64,000 nt of DNA from Megamonas hypermegale_A. GTDB taxonomy: Bacteria > Bacillota > Negativicutes > Selenomonadales > Selenomonadaceae. The notes beneath the pieces were generated by a model that was not told the origin of the DNA, searched no databases, and saw only the letters and a list, made by a program, of their open reading frames with translations. Shown here piece by piece: positions 36,861-44,572 of this stretch. The stretch lies in NCBI RefSeq assembly GCF_030371585.1, contig NZ_JAUDCE010000001.1; one strand, given 5' to 3'. A program made the translations under genes and the position numbers. How positions within the stretch are numbered: position 1 is the stretch's first letter; each line of letters starts with the position of its first letter.

Positions 36861-37351
36861 AAGAAAATACCCATTCGGCACAATATAAGATAAAGAGATT
36901 TAATTTCTTAATTTATTCTTATATTGCGCCGGGCAATTTTTCTTTGCTGGCACAAAGAAAAGTTGCCGAAAAAGAAAGTGCCTTGGTTCGTGTACTGCTA
37001 AGAAATTTTTACTTTAAGAAAACAATTTTTTATTTCTAACGTTCAAAAACTCGCTTTGCTCAAACATTTGAACTAAAAACAGAAATAAAAAATTGTTTTC
37101 TTAATAGCTGAAGCTACCGTAAAAATTCCCAACGCAGACAAAAATTCAGCATGACTAGCACAATATTGTACCAACAACTCAATTTAAGTTTCTGCTGAAA
37201 ATGGAAGGCTCGAGCCAAATTCCAAACGGTTCGAACCTTCGTACCGCCTGTTTATCTGCAAGGGCTGCGAAGGCTCGCCCAGTGCAGCGTTAGCGAAACG
37301 TTAAAAAGTTTCTTTTTGGTTCGTTTTTCTTTGCATCAAAGAAAAATGAAC
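36861..37351 (+). repeat. large structured repeat, copy C
   Basis: This fills the 548-nt gap between mtaD and ahcY, on the strand opposite to those genes. It carries the CGGCACAATATAAG/CTTATATTGCGCCG hairpin (36876-36936 region), the GGGCAA..GTTGCC hairpin, and the central stem with 24 perfectly paired bases (37014-37037 with 37081-37104). An inner GTTCAAA/TTTGAAC pair, the conserved GCGAAGGCTCGCCCAGTGCAGCG block and the terminal CTTTG..CAAAG hairpin complete it. The left terminal inverted repeat seen in copy B is degraded here. Confidence 0.85.
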
Positions 37352-37357
37352 ATCTCA

Positions 37358-38602
37358 TTAATTAGCTTTATTTAAATAATTATATTGTTCTTCTGTGAGT
37401 TCATCAATGGAAACGCCTAAATCTTTCAGTTTGATTTTAGCGATTTCCGTATTGATTTCTTCCGGCATAACGTATACTTTGTTTTCCAGTTCCTGATGAT
37501 GATTTACAATGTGCAGTGCACTGAAGAACTGTACGGCGAAGGATAAATCCATGATTTCCGCTGGATGGCCGTCGCCTGCAGCAAGGTTTACGAGTCTGCC
37601 TTCAGCTAAAAGATATAATTTGCGGCCGTCTTTCTGGACGTATTCTTCGATATTCTTGCGTACTACGCGATGCGATACGGAACTTTCCAGCAACGCTTTT
37701 TTGTTGATTTCCACATCGAAATGACCGGAGTTGGCGAGCATTGCACCGTTTTTCATTACGGCAAAATCTTCGGCATCGATAACATTCACATCGCCTGTCA
37801 GCGTGAGGAAGATATCGCCGATTTTAGCCGCTTCGTGCATCGGCATTACACGGAAACCGTCGAATACGGCTTCAATCGCTTTAATCGGGTCGACTTCCGT
37901 GATTACTACATTAGCGCCGAGCCCTTTGGCGCGCATTGCACCGCCTTTGCCGCACCAGCCGTAGCCTGCGATAACGACCGTTTTACCGGCAACAACGAGA
38001 TTGGTGGTGCGCATAATGCCGTCCCATGTGGACTGACCTGTACCGTATCTGTTGTCGAACAGATATTTACAATAAGCGTCATTGGCTGCAAGCATCGGGA
38101 ATTTCAATTTTCCTTCGTTGGCAAGCGCCTTGTCGCGGATAACGCCCGTCGTCGTTTCTTCACTGCCGCCGATGATATGCGGAATGAGTTCCGGGTGCTG
38201 ATTGTGAATGCGGTATACCAAATCGCCGCCGTCGTCCATAATCATGTCCGGTTTGGTGGCAAGCGCCATATCAATATATTCGTCGTATTCTTCCGGCGTG
38301 CAGTCATATTTGGCGAATACGGTAATGCCGTCTTCCACGAGAGCCGCTACAACATCGTCCTGCGTGGAAAGCGGATTGCTGCCCGTTGCAATTACTTCCG
38401 CACCGGCATTTTTCAGCACGAGTGCCAGATAAGCCGTTTTCGCTTCGAGGTGCATTGTCATAACCATGCGTTTACCCGCAAACGGTTTTGTTTTGGAATA
38501 TTCTTCGTCAATATGGCGAAGCACAGGCATAAAGTTTTTTACCCATGCGATTTTGTCATGGCCGGACGGTGCCAGCGTAATATCTTTTATTACAGATTTC
38601 AT
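37358..38602 (-). CDS. ahcY: adenosylhomocysteinase
   Basis: A 414-residue enzyme splitting S-adenosylhomocysteine into adenosine and homocysteine in the cytoplasm. It is the shorter form, lacking the insertion seen in most eukaryotic and proteobacterial enzymes. NAD is bound at GYGWCGKG (near residue 215). Catalytic-domain motifs include ETTTGVIRD and the NAD-contact segment YGTGQSTWDGIMRTTNL. The C-terminal region has LNLAAGDGHP-like (VNLAAGDGHPAEIMD). GGAGG lies upstream of the ATG. It starts 17 nt after surE. With mtaD downstream, S-inosylhomocysteine may be an alternative substrate, as shown for some archaeal homologues; this is inference. Confidence 0.93.
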   Translation of the reverse strand: MKSVIKDITLAPSGHDKIAWVKNFMPVLRHIDEEYSKTKPFAGKRMVMTMHLEAKTAYLALVLKNAGAEVIATGSNPLSTQDDVVAALVEDGITVFAKYDCTPEEYDEYIDMALATKPDMIMDDGGDLVYRIHNQHPELIPHIIGGSEETTTGVIRDKALANEGKLKFPMLAANDAYCKYLFDNRYGTGQSTWDGIMRTTNLVVAGKTVVIAGYGWCGKGGAMRAKGLGANVVITEVDPIKAIEAVFDGFRVMPMHEAAKIGDIFLTLTGDVNVIDAEDFAVMKNGAMLANSGHFDVEINKKALLESSVSHRVVRKNIEEYVQKDGRKLYLLAEGRLVNLAAGDGHPAEIMDLSFAVQFFSALHIVNHHQELENKVYVMPEEINTEIAKIKLKDLGVSIDELTEEQYNYLNKAN

Positions 38603-38619
38603 TAACTAATACCTCCAAT

Positions 38620-39369
38620 TTACTTTAAACTGTTTAATTTATTCAGCTTTGCAAAATCGGTGCGTTCCAAAGTCAGAGGCGTTACCGAGATACAGCCCCG
38701 TTTTACCGCCGCAATGTCCGTAAATTCGTCATTGCCGATATCCTGTGCATTGCCCTGCATTTTATAGGCAGTCGAGCCGTCGGATAATTCTACGGTGTGA
38801 AATTCGTTTTCATAGCGGCGGAAGCCCTGCTTTGTGAATACAAATTCTATTTTATCACTATTCAGCGCCAGAGGAAAATTTATATTATACATGAATTTTT
38901 CTCCTGTCTGATAAAAATAATCGAGTTTTGCGGCAATGATTTCGGCTATCTGCTCAAACGACACTGCCGATTTGCCGGAAACGGACACAGCGAGCGAACG
39001 GACATTGTGATTGTATCCTTCCAGCGCCGCGCCGACCGTCCCGGAGTAAAGCACATCCGTCCCGAGATTGGCGCCTTTATTGATACCGGAAATCACCATG
39101 TCTATCTGCTCGTCCTTGAACAGTATCTCCAGCGCCAGCTTCGTGCAGTCCGCCGGTCTGCCGTCAACACTCAGTGCTTTTTTTACCGGCAAATCAAGCC
39201 GTTCATCGCTCACTCGCAACGGCACGCCTACGGATAAAGCCTGCGACATGCCGCTTTGCTCCCTGTTCGGCGCGCAGACGTACACATCATGCCGCCCAGC
39301 AAGCTCTTTTGCCAGCACAAACAGACCTTCACCATGAATGCCGTCGTCATTCACCAATAATATCCGCAC
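38620..39369 (-). CDS. surE: 5'/3'-nucleotidase SurE
   Basis: A 249-residue phosphatase. The metal site is LLVNDDGIHGEG (residues 4-15), followed by CAPNREQSGMSQALS and ISGINKGANLGTDVLYSGTVGAALEG. SurE removes phosphate from nucleoside 5'- and 3'-monophosphates. The start is GTG with AAGGTGG 7 nt upstream. It lies between queE (with repeat R3) and ahcY in the same direction. Confidence 0.93.
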   Translation of the reverse strand: MRILLVNDDGIHGEGLFVLAKELAGRHDVYVCAPNREQSGMSQALSVGVPLRVSDERLDLPVKKALSVDGRPADCTKLALEILFKDEQIDMVISGINKGANLGTDVLYSGTVGAALEGYNHNVRSLAVSVSGKSAVSFEQIAEIIAAKLDYFYQTGEKFMYNINFPLALNSDKIEFVFTKQGFRRYENEFHTVELSDGSTAYKMQGNAQDIGNDEFTDIAAVKRGCISVTPLTLERTDFAKLNKLNSLK

Positions 39370-39396
39370 TGAAACACCACCTTTCTGCTAATTCTA

Positions 39397-39512
39397 ATCT
39401 ATTGTGCTCGTAAAACGTCGAGCTTATAGCCAGCAGTATAATAGTTTATATTCGTTCGATGTTATCACTTAACCTCACTAAATATAAACTATTATACTGC
39501 TTTAGAAAAATA
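39397..39512 (+). repeat. 131-bp palindromic repeat, copy R3 (right end missing)
   Basis: Forward-oriented copy in a minus-strand gene group, the only one of nine set against its neighbours. Inner arms GCAGTATAATAGTTTATAT and its exact complement are intact. The right-hand inverted repeat is missing: similarity ends just before the queE stop codon. Confidence 0.8.
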
Positions 39513-39513
39513 A

Positions 39514-40254
39514 TTAACGTAAATCCAGCAAACGATGCGTCTGTCCGATTACGCGCACGTTTTTCAGCGTCCGCAGCGCCAAATCCTGCCAGTCGAGCAT
39601 TTTCTGCGGCGATGCGGCGCAAAGTCCGCCCTGCGGTGTTATCGGCTGCAGCACAAGCAGAATATTCTCGTCCACATGTTTAATGATGTCGAGCGCCTTG
39701 ATAAAATCGGCTTCTGTTGACTGCTCGGAAACTACGATTTTAACATAAACGTCTTTCCGAGCCGCAATATGCAGAAATTCTTCATGCTCGCGCCAGTATT
39801 CCGCCTGCACATCGCTCGGCAGTTTCATGTCCATGCTGATGATGTCTACGATATCTATTACTTTTTCCAGCTGTTTCGGCAGTGTGCCGTTCGTTTCCAG
39901 AAACAGCGGCACATTAAGCGGTTTTATCTCTTGCGCCAGAACGCGGATAAAATCCGTAAACAGCAGCGGTTCGCCGCCCGTTATGCTGACTGAATGGTGC
40001 GGCGATTGCAGGCGATATTTTATATACGGCAGTACATCTTCCGGCTTTACAGGATTAATAAGCTCCGTTTTTCCCTGATAGCCTTCCACTTCCTCCAGCA
40101 GACACGGAACAGATGCCGTATGCGCCAGCGTATTCGTATCACAGTACGGACAGTCCATATTGCAGCCGATGAGGCGGATAAACAGCTGACGGCAGCCTAC
40201 GTATTTTCCCTCTCCCTGCACGGAGGAAAAAATTTCCGAAATTCCCACTTGCAT
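39514..40254 (-). CDS. queE: 7-carboxy-7-deazaguanine synthase
   Basis: A 246-residue radical SAM enzyme of preQ0/queuosine synthesis. The cluster motif is CNMDCPYC (residues 31-38), with GEGKYVGCRQLFIRL before it and SITGGEPLLF after it. QueE rearranges 6-carboxytetrahydropterin, the product of QueD. The ATG lies one base beyond the queD stop, so the two are coupled. queC and queF are not in the window. Confidence 0.93.
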   Translation of the reverse strand: MQVGISEIFSSVQGEGKYVGCRQLFIRLIGCNMDCPYCDTNTLAHTASVPCLLEEVEGYQGKTELINPVKPEDVLPYIKYRLQSPHHSVSITGGEPLLFTDFIRVLAQEIKPLNVPLFLETNGTLPKQLEKVIDIVDIISMDMKLPSDVQAEYWREHEEFLHIAARKDVYVKIVVSEQSTEADFIKALDIIKHVDENILLVLQPITPQGGLCAASPQKMLDWQDLALRTLKNVRVIGQTHRLLDLR

Positions 40255-40255
40255 C

Positions 40256-40633
40256 TCAGTCGTCCTCTCTATAGATAACGGCGGATTTCGGCGACTCCCA
40301 GACTTTTACGTAATTCAGTTTTACGTTTTCCGCAAAAATTTCATTCTGCTTCAATGTGTAATAAATATACTGTGCCAGATTTTCCGCTGTAGGATTTACC
40401 TCTTTAAACTGCGGCAGTTCATTGAGATACTGATGGTCCATTTTGTCCAGCACTTCCATGAGCAGCGCCTTTAGCGTTTTAAAATCCGCCACCATACCTA
40501 TTTTATTTAATTTATTGCCAACAACAGACAATTCTACTGTCCAGCTGTGTCCGTGCAGTCTGTTGCATTTTCCCGGATAGTCCACTAAACGGTGAGCCGC
40601 TTCAAAAGCTCCGTTTACTACCAATTCAAACAA
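40256..40633 (-). CDS. queD: 6-carboxytetrahydropterin synthase
   Basis: A 125-residue QueD/PTPS-family protein. Zinc ligands are in FEAAHRLVDYPGKCNRLHGHSW (His14 region and the HGH at about 28-30). Later segments are GMVADFKTLK, DHQYLNE and PTAENLAQYIY, and the Glu near the end is in VWESPKSAVIY. The start codon is TTG with AGGAGG 7 nt upstream. It heads the queD-queE pair. Confidence 0.93.
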   Translation of the reverse strand: MFELVVNGAFEAAHRLVDYPGKCNRLHGHSWTVELSVVGNKLNKIGMVADFKTLKALLMEVLDKMDHQYLNELPQFKEVNPTAENLAQYIYYTLKQNEIFAENVKLNYVKVWESPKSAVIYREDD

Positions 40634-40701
40634 AAAAATTCCTCCTTCTTGTATTCTGATTTATATTCCAACATCAAGATTATAACACAAATTTATCAAA
40701 A

Positions 40702-40759
40702 ATAAAAAATACCTTTTATCCGTTTGATAATGTCTTCGACTTATCGGATAAAAGGTATT
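40702..40759 (-). terminator. terminator of the membrane glycosyltransferase gene
   Basis: A 15-bp perfect stem (40708-40722 with 40745-40759) is followed on the minus strand by TTTTTTATTTTTG. Confidence 0.92.
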
Positions 40760-40766
40760 AAAATTT

Positions 40767-41996
40767 TTAGCGTGTCAGTTCATCATAGCTGACTGCGCGC
40801 GTATGTTTCGTGTGCGACCATTCATGGTCATTGCGGTGCAGGAAACCTAAAAATACAATCGGTATCCAGCTGTAAATAAATACCGGATACAAAATCAGAT
40901 AAAACCATGCTTTCCATTTTACACGGATTTTAGCAAGTATGATTATCGGCAGGATATACTGCCCCATAGTGATTACCGTAAGCAGATTGGACGGAATGAA
41001 CTGATAGATATTCGTAAACAGCGGATATCCCGTGCCCATCTGCACATATGACAGAATAACGTATAGAGTGGATACCAGCAAGAAATGCGGCTGCAGCAGA
41101 TGCAGACAACCGTCCAGAATGCGGATATCGTGGCGGCGGATACCTTCCTTAAGCATTTTCGGAATGAAGCGGTGCGCCACGTCAAACTGTCCCTGCGCCC
41201 AGCGTTTGCGCTGGTTCCATGACTGCTTGAACGTAAGCGGTTTTTCATCGTAAACAATAGCGTCATGCGCCCATGTCGTCTTAATGCCCTCCACCAGCGA
41301 TTTCATGGTGAATTCCATATCTTCCGTGAGGCATGTTGCACCCCAGCCGTGTCTTTTCAGCACGTCCGTCGTAATACACATGCCCGTACCGCCGAGCACA
41401 GAGGAAAGACCGATATTCGTCTTCGCCAAATGCCAGATATGGTCAATAACCCAAAAAGCAATGGAAAACGTACCGGAAACCCATGTATCGTACGGATTTT
41501 TGGAATCAAGATATCCCTGAACGAGTTTATCGCCCTTACACAGGCGGTTGTTCATCTCCAGCAAAAAGCGTTTGTCCACCAGGTTGTCCGCGTCAAAAAT
41601 AGCTACGGCATCGTACTGACGCTCCATCTCGAACAGTTTGGCAAACATCCATTCCAGTGCAAAGCCCTTGCCTTTTTCCTTATCATTGAAACGTTCACAG
41701 ACAATCGCGCCGCAGTCGCGGGCAATCTGTGCCGTATTGTCGCTGCAGTTATCCGCAATAACGAAAATATCGTACAGTTTCTGCGGATAATCGAGTGCTT
41801 TCAGATTGTCCACGAGCTGACCGATTACCGCCGACTCGTTGTGTGCGGCCACGATTACGGCGAAGCTTTTCTGCGGAGTCAATATTTTCTTTTCCTTACG
41901 GCGCCACAATCCGTTTACACCGATTAAAAAATAATACACGGTAAACAGAAAAATTATTACCTGTATCGGCACCATAATCCAATCAAGAATAAGCAT
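40767..41996 (-). CDS. membrane-bound family 2 glycosyltransferase
   Basis: A 409-residue GT2 enzyme with an N-terminal helix (about 5-30) and C-terminal membrane helices (about 290-380). The UDP-sugar-binding region begins FAVIVAAHNESAVIG. A DAD motif (AIFDADN, near 136) binds metal, EDMEF supplies the catalytic acid, and QRKRWAQGQ (near 260) is the QxxRW motif of processive synthases (hyaluronan, cellulose, poly-GlcNAc type). It likely builds a polysaccharide or glycolipid at the inner membrane. Direction and position upstream of the phospholipid genes suggest an envelope role. Confidence 0.85.
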   Translation of the reverse strand: MLILDWIMVPIQVIIFLFTVYYFLIGVNGLWRRKEKKILTPQKSFAVIVAAHNESAVIGQLVDNLKALDYPQKLYDIFVIADNCSDNTAQIARDCGAIVCERFNDKEKGKGFALEWMFAKLFEMERQYDAVAIFDADNLVDKRFLLEMNNRLCKGDKLVQGYLDSKNPYDTWVSGTFSIAFWVIDHIWHLAKTNIGLSSVLGGTGMCITTDVLKRHGWGATCLTEDMEFTMKSLVEGIKTTWAHDAIVYDEKPLTFKQSWNQRKRWAQGQFDVAHRFIPKMLKEGIRRHDIRILDGCLHLLQPHFLLVSTLYVILSYVQMGTGYPLFTNIYQFIPSNLLTVITMGQYILPIIILAKIRVKWKAWFYLILYPVFIYSWIPIVFLGFLHRNDHEWSHTKHTRAVSYDELTR

Positions 41997-42024
41997 ATAA
42001 ATCCCCTTTTAGCTCTTTATTTTA

Positions 42025-42741
42025 TCAATTACGGCCGAAAAAAGTAAACACAGTATTCAAAATACCCAGCAACGCATAAGAAATGAAAATATCAAATAAA
42101 ATTGCGTAGCCGATAGCGTCACGACCAAAATACAATACACATACGGCAAATATTGCCACGATAATCAGAGCAACTTTGCTGATTTTTTCGCCTTTACCTT
42201 TGAAATCAGGATATTTAAACGTGCTGACAAGCAGATAACCGTCTATTAAAATAAGTACGGGCAGAGCATAGCCGAGCGTTTCCAGCTGCATCTGCGGTGT
42301 GATATTTATCGCCGTGGACAAAAGCACCCAGGTGGCAATCAGACAGCCGCCCGCCGGAATAGGCACCCCCATGAAATAACCGTGTATAACGGAAGCATTT
42401 ACATTGAAGCGTGCCAATCGCCACATACCGCATACGGCATAAATAATGACACAAATCCAGCCCAAAAGACCGAAATTGTGCAGAACAAACGCATAAGCTA
42501 AAAATCCCGGCGCCGCTCCGAAGGAAACGCAGTCGCAAAGCGAATCCATTTCCTTGCCCATTTCACTGCTCACGCCGAAAAAGCGAGCCGTTCGCCCATC
42601 CATGCCGTCCGCCAGCAGCGCAAGCAGAATGAAAACGGCTCCCCAGAAAATATTTCCCGAATATGTCGAAATAATTGAACACATGCCAAATACCAAATTT
42701 GCCGAAGTGAACATATTTGGTATAATCACTCTATAATTCAT
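42025..42741 (-). CDS. pssA: CDP-diacylglycerol-serine O-phosphatidyltransferase
   Basis: A 238-residue membrane enzyme with the CDP-alcohol phosphatidyltransferase motif D-G-x2-A-R-x8-G-x3-D-x3-D, seen at about residues 46-71 with an extra G-R inside (DGMDGRTARFF, then GKEMDSLCD). It makes phosphatidylserine. The start overlaps the psd stop by one base (TAATG). Substrate choice follows from the decarboxylase next to it. Confidence 0.92.
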   Translation of the reverse strand: MNYRVIIPNMFTSANLVFGMCSIISTYSGNIFWGAVFILLALLADGMDGRTARFFGVSSEMGKEMDSLCDCVSFGAAPGFLAYAFVLHNFGLLGWICVIIYAVCGMWRLARFNVNASVIHGYFMGVPIPAGGCLIATWVLLSTAINITPQMQLETLGYALPVLILIDGYLLVSTFKYPDFKGKGEKISKVALIIVAIFAVCVLYFGRDAIGYAILFDIFISYALLGILNTVFTFFGRN

Positions 42742-43379
42742 TAATCTTTAATCCTCCCGATAATTGTTTCTCCGCCGACGACTTTGTCGCCTTTTTTAAC
42801 GAGCAGTTCCACATTTTTCGGCACTACAACTTCCGTACATGAACCGAATTTAATCATACCGTACAGTTCGCCTTTTGTAAGACCGTCGTTAAGTGTAACC
42901 CAAGAAACAATCCGGCGTGCCAAAATACCTGCAATCTGAGTTACCGTAATACGCAAATCACCATTTTCAATGCCAATCATATGGCGTTCATTTTCAAAGC
43001 CCACATCTTTTTTATACGCAGGGTCAAATTTGCCGCAGCTGTACTGCTGACATTTGATTTCACCTGCTATCGGGCTGCGGTTTACATGCACATTGAATAC
43101 CGACAGGAATATCACTACTTTACGAGCCGGTGCTTTGACAAATTCATCGTTTTCCACATCGGAGATTTCCATTACAGTCCCATCAGCAGGAGATACGAGA
43201 ATATTTTTTTCCTGCGGAATATTGCGGCGCGGATTGCGGAAGAAATACGTGAAGAACGCCGTCAGTACGCCCGGAAAAACAGCAGCTACAGGATGCACAA
43301 AATAACCCAGCAGAAAGGTAACCACTAAACCTATGCCGATAAACGGGAACCCTTCTTTAACAATGGGTAATCTCAACAC
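42741..43379 (-). CDS. psd: phosphatidylserine decarboxylase proenzyme
   Basis: A 212-residue short-form decarboxylase. Two N-terminal hydrophobic segments (residues ~12-45) precede VSPADGTVMEI and VFLSVFNVHVNRSP-like segments. The self-cleavage site that forms the pyruvoyl group is the G-S of MIKFGSCTEV (near residue 180). It makes phosphatidylethanolamine from phosphatidylserine. The start is GTG with AGGAGGGG. It is directly coupled to pssA. Confidence 0.93.
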   Translation of the reverse strand: MLRLPIVKEGFPFIGIGLVVTFLLGYFVHPVAAVFPGVLTAFFTYFFRNPRRNIPQEKNILVSPADGTVMEISDVENDEFVKAPARKVVIFLSVFNVHVNRSPIAGEIKCQQYSCGKFDPAYKKDVGFENERHMIGIENGDLRITVTQIAGILARRIVSWVTLNDGLTKGELYGMIKFGSCTEVVVPKNVELLVKKGDKVVGGETIIGRIKD

Positions 43380-43454
43380 TCCAACCCCTCCTATAAATAT
43401 TATTTTTTTAATACAATCCTTTACACCAATTATATTCTAGCCCTAAATGTTTGT

Positions 43455-44210
43455 CTACCCATTTAAGGCTTTTTTATTGACCATTTTTTTATACGCTTTC
43501 ACCGCAAACACGAAGCGCGGCAACGCCATCAGTCTGCCGATGCGCTTCGGCTGGAGCATACCGCGGAACAGCCATTCCAGCTTTGCTTTCTGCATCCACA
43601 GCGGTGCTCTTTTCATCACTCCCGCCATAACGTCAAATGTACCGCCGACACCGATGGAAAGCGGACAGCCGATTTCCTCCATATGCGCTTTAAGCCATTT
43701 TTCCTGCTTCGGCACGCCGAGCGCCGCCAACAGTAAATCCGGCTGAGCCTTTTTTATCTGTTCAATGATGGCCGGTTCGTCCTCCGGCTTGAAATAGCCG
43801 TCGCGCACGCCGACAATCTGAATACCCGGAAAATCCTTTTCAGCTTTCGCTTTGGCTTTTTCCGCTACGCCCGGCGCAGAACCGAAGAAAAATATACGCC
43901 GTTTTTTCGCCGGCGCATTGGCAAACAGATTTTGCACCAAATCAAAACCGGCGACGCGCTCCGGCATTTCAATGCCCAGATAGTTTGATGCCCAGACCGT
44001 TCCCGCTCCATCCGGAACGACAAGGTCGGCCGTATTCAAAATATTTTTCAATTCATCGTCATGCGTAGCACGCATTATCATCTCGGCATTGGCCGTAGCA
44101 ATCAGGCGTGGCGCAGTGCCGTCCATAAATTTCTCCGCTTCAGCCACCGCTTCCTGCATAGTGAGCGAAGCGACTTCAATGCCTAAAATATCAGCTTTAC
44201 GAAAATTCAA
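43455..44210 (-). CDS. WecG/TagA/CpsF family glycosyltransferase
   Basis: A 251-residue GT26 enzyme. Family motifs are TANAEMIMRA (near 40-50), LVVPDGAGTVWASNYLG, FFFGSAPGVAEKA, and LLAALGVPKQEKWL with the later GVGGTFDVMAG. Members transfer N-acetylmannosamine(uronic acid) to undecaprenyl-linked GlcNAc. The acceptor polymer here is unknown. The start is TTG with GGAAGAG. It precedes psd in the same direction after a 75-nt gap. Confidence 0.88.
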   Translation of the reverse strand: MNFRKADILGIEVASLTMQEAVAEAEKFMDGTAPRLIATANAEMIMRATHDDELKNILNTADLVVPDGAGTVWASNYLGIEMPERVAGFDLVQNLFANAPAKKRRIFFFGSAPGVAEKAKAKAEKDFPGIQIVGVRDGYFKPEDEPAIIEQIKKAQPDLLLAALGVPKQEKWLKAHMEEIGCPLSIGVGGTFDVMAGVMKRAPLWMQKAKLEWLFRGMLQPKRIGRLMALPRFVFAVKAYKKMVNKKALNG

Positions 44211-44402
44211 GAAGAACTCTTCCTTTCATATCTAATCATATTTAAATTCACAATTCATAGATATATATTCTATCATAAAGCACTGTGTTCAGCAATGAAA
44301 TACACTTGCATTTTCTTTCCTATTTATATTATACTACAAAAATGCTATACTATTTACAAAATCGTGTTTTTTTGGTATGTTTAGTGCCATGGAATATTTT
44401 TA
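44211..44402. promoter_or_regulatory. divergent intergenic region between wecG-like gene and obgE
   Basis: No gene is visible here. On the plus strand TTGCAT (44306-44311) and TATACT (44330-44335), spaced 18 bp, may drive obgE; repeat R4 then lies in the leader RNA. The minus-strand promoter for the glycosyltransferase is not clear. Confidence 0.35.
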
Positions 44403-44534
44403 ACTTGTTGTGCTAGTAAAATATCGAACCTTTAAGCCAGCAGTATAATAGTTTATATTCGTTCGATGTTGTCACTTAACCTCACTAAATATAAACTATT
44501 ATACTGCTTTTAGAAATCAACTAACACAATAGGT
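44403..44534 (+). repeat. 132-bp palindromic repeat, copy R4
   Basis: Complete copy with ends ACTTGTTGTGCTAG and CTAACACAATAGGT and fully paired inner arms (44450-44459 region to 44506). A perfect 7-bp direct repeat ATTTTTA abuts both ends (44396-44402 and 44535-44541). It lies 38 nt before the obgE start, in gene orientation. Confidence 0.88.
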
Positions 44535-44572
44535 ATTTTTAGTTTTATTTTATATAATAAGGTAGGAATGCA

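Noticed and set aside
16400..37351. CRISPR array or group II intron as explanation of the large repeats
   Set aside because: There are no regularly spaced short repeats and no spacers, and no reverse-transcriptase frame or intron domain V-like hairpin was seen.
39459..39683. 74-codon plus-strand frame beginning MLSLNLTKYK
   Set aside because: It begins inside repeat R3 (the same peptide appears in R6) and then runs antisense to queE.
40634..40701. preQ1 riboswitch upstream of queD
   Set aside because: The leader is about 70 nt and AT-rich; no preQ1 aptamer hairpin with the A-rich tail next to the ribosome binding site was found.
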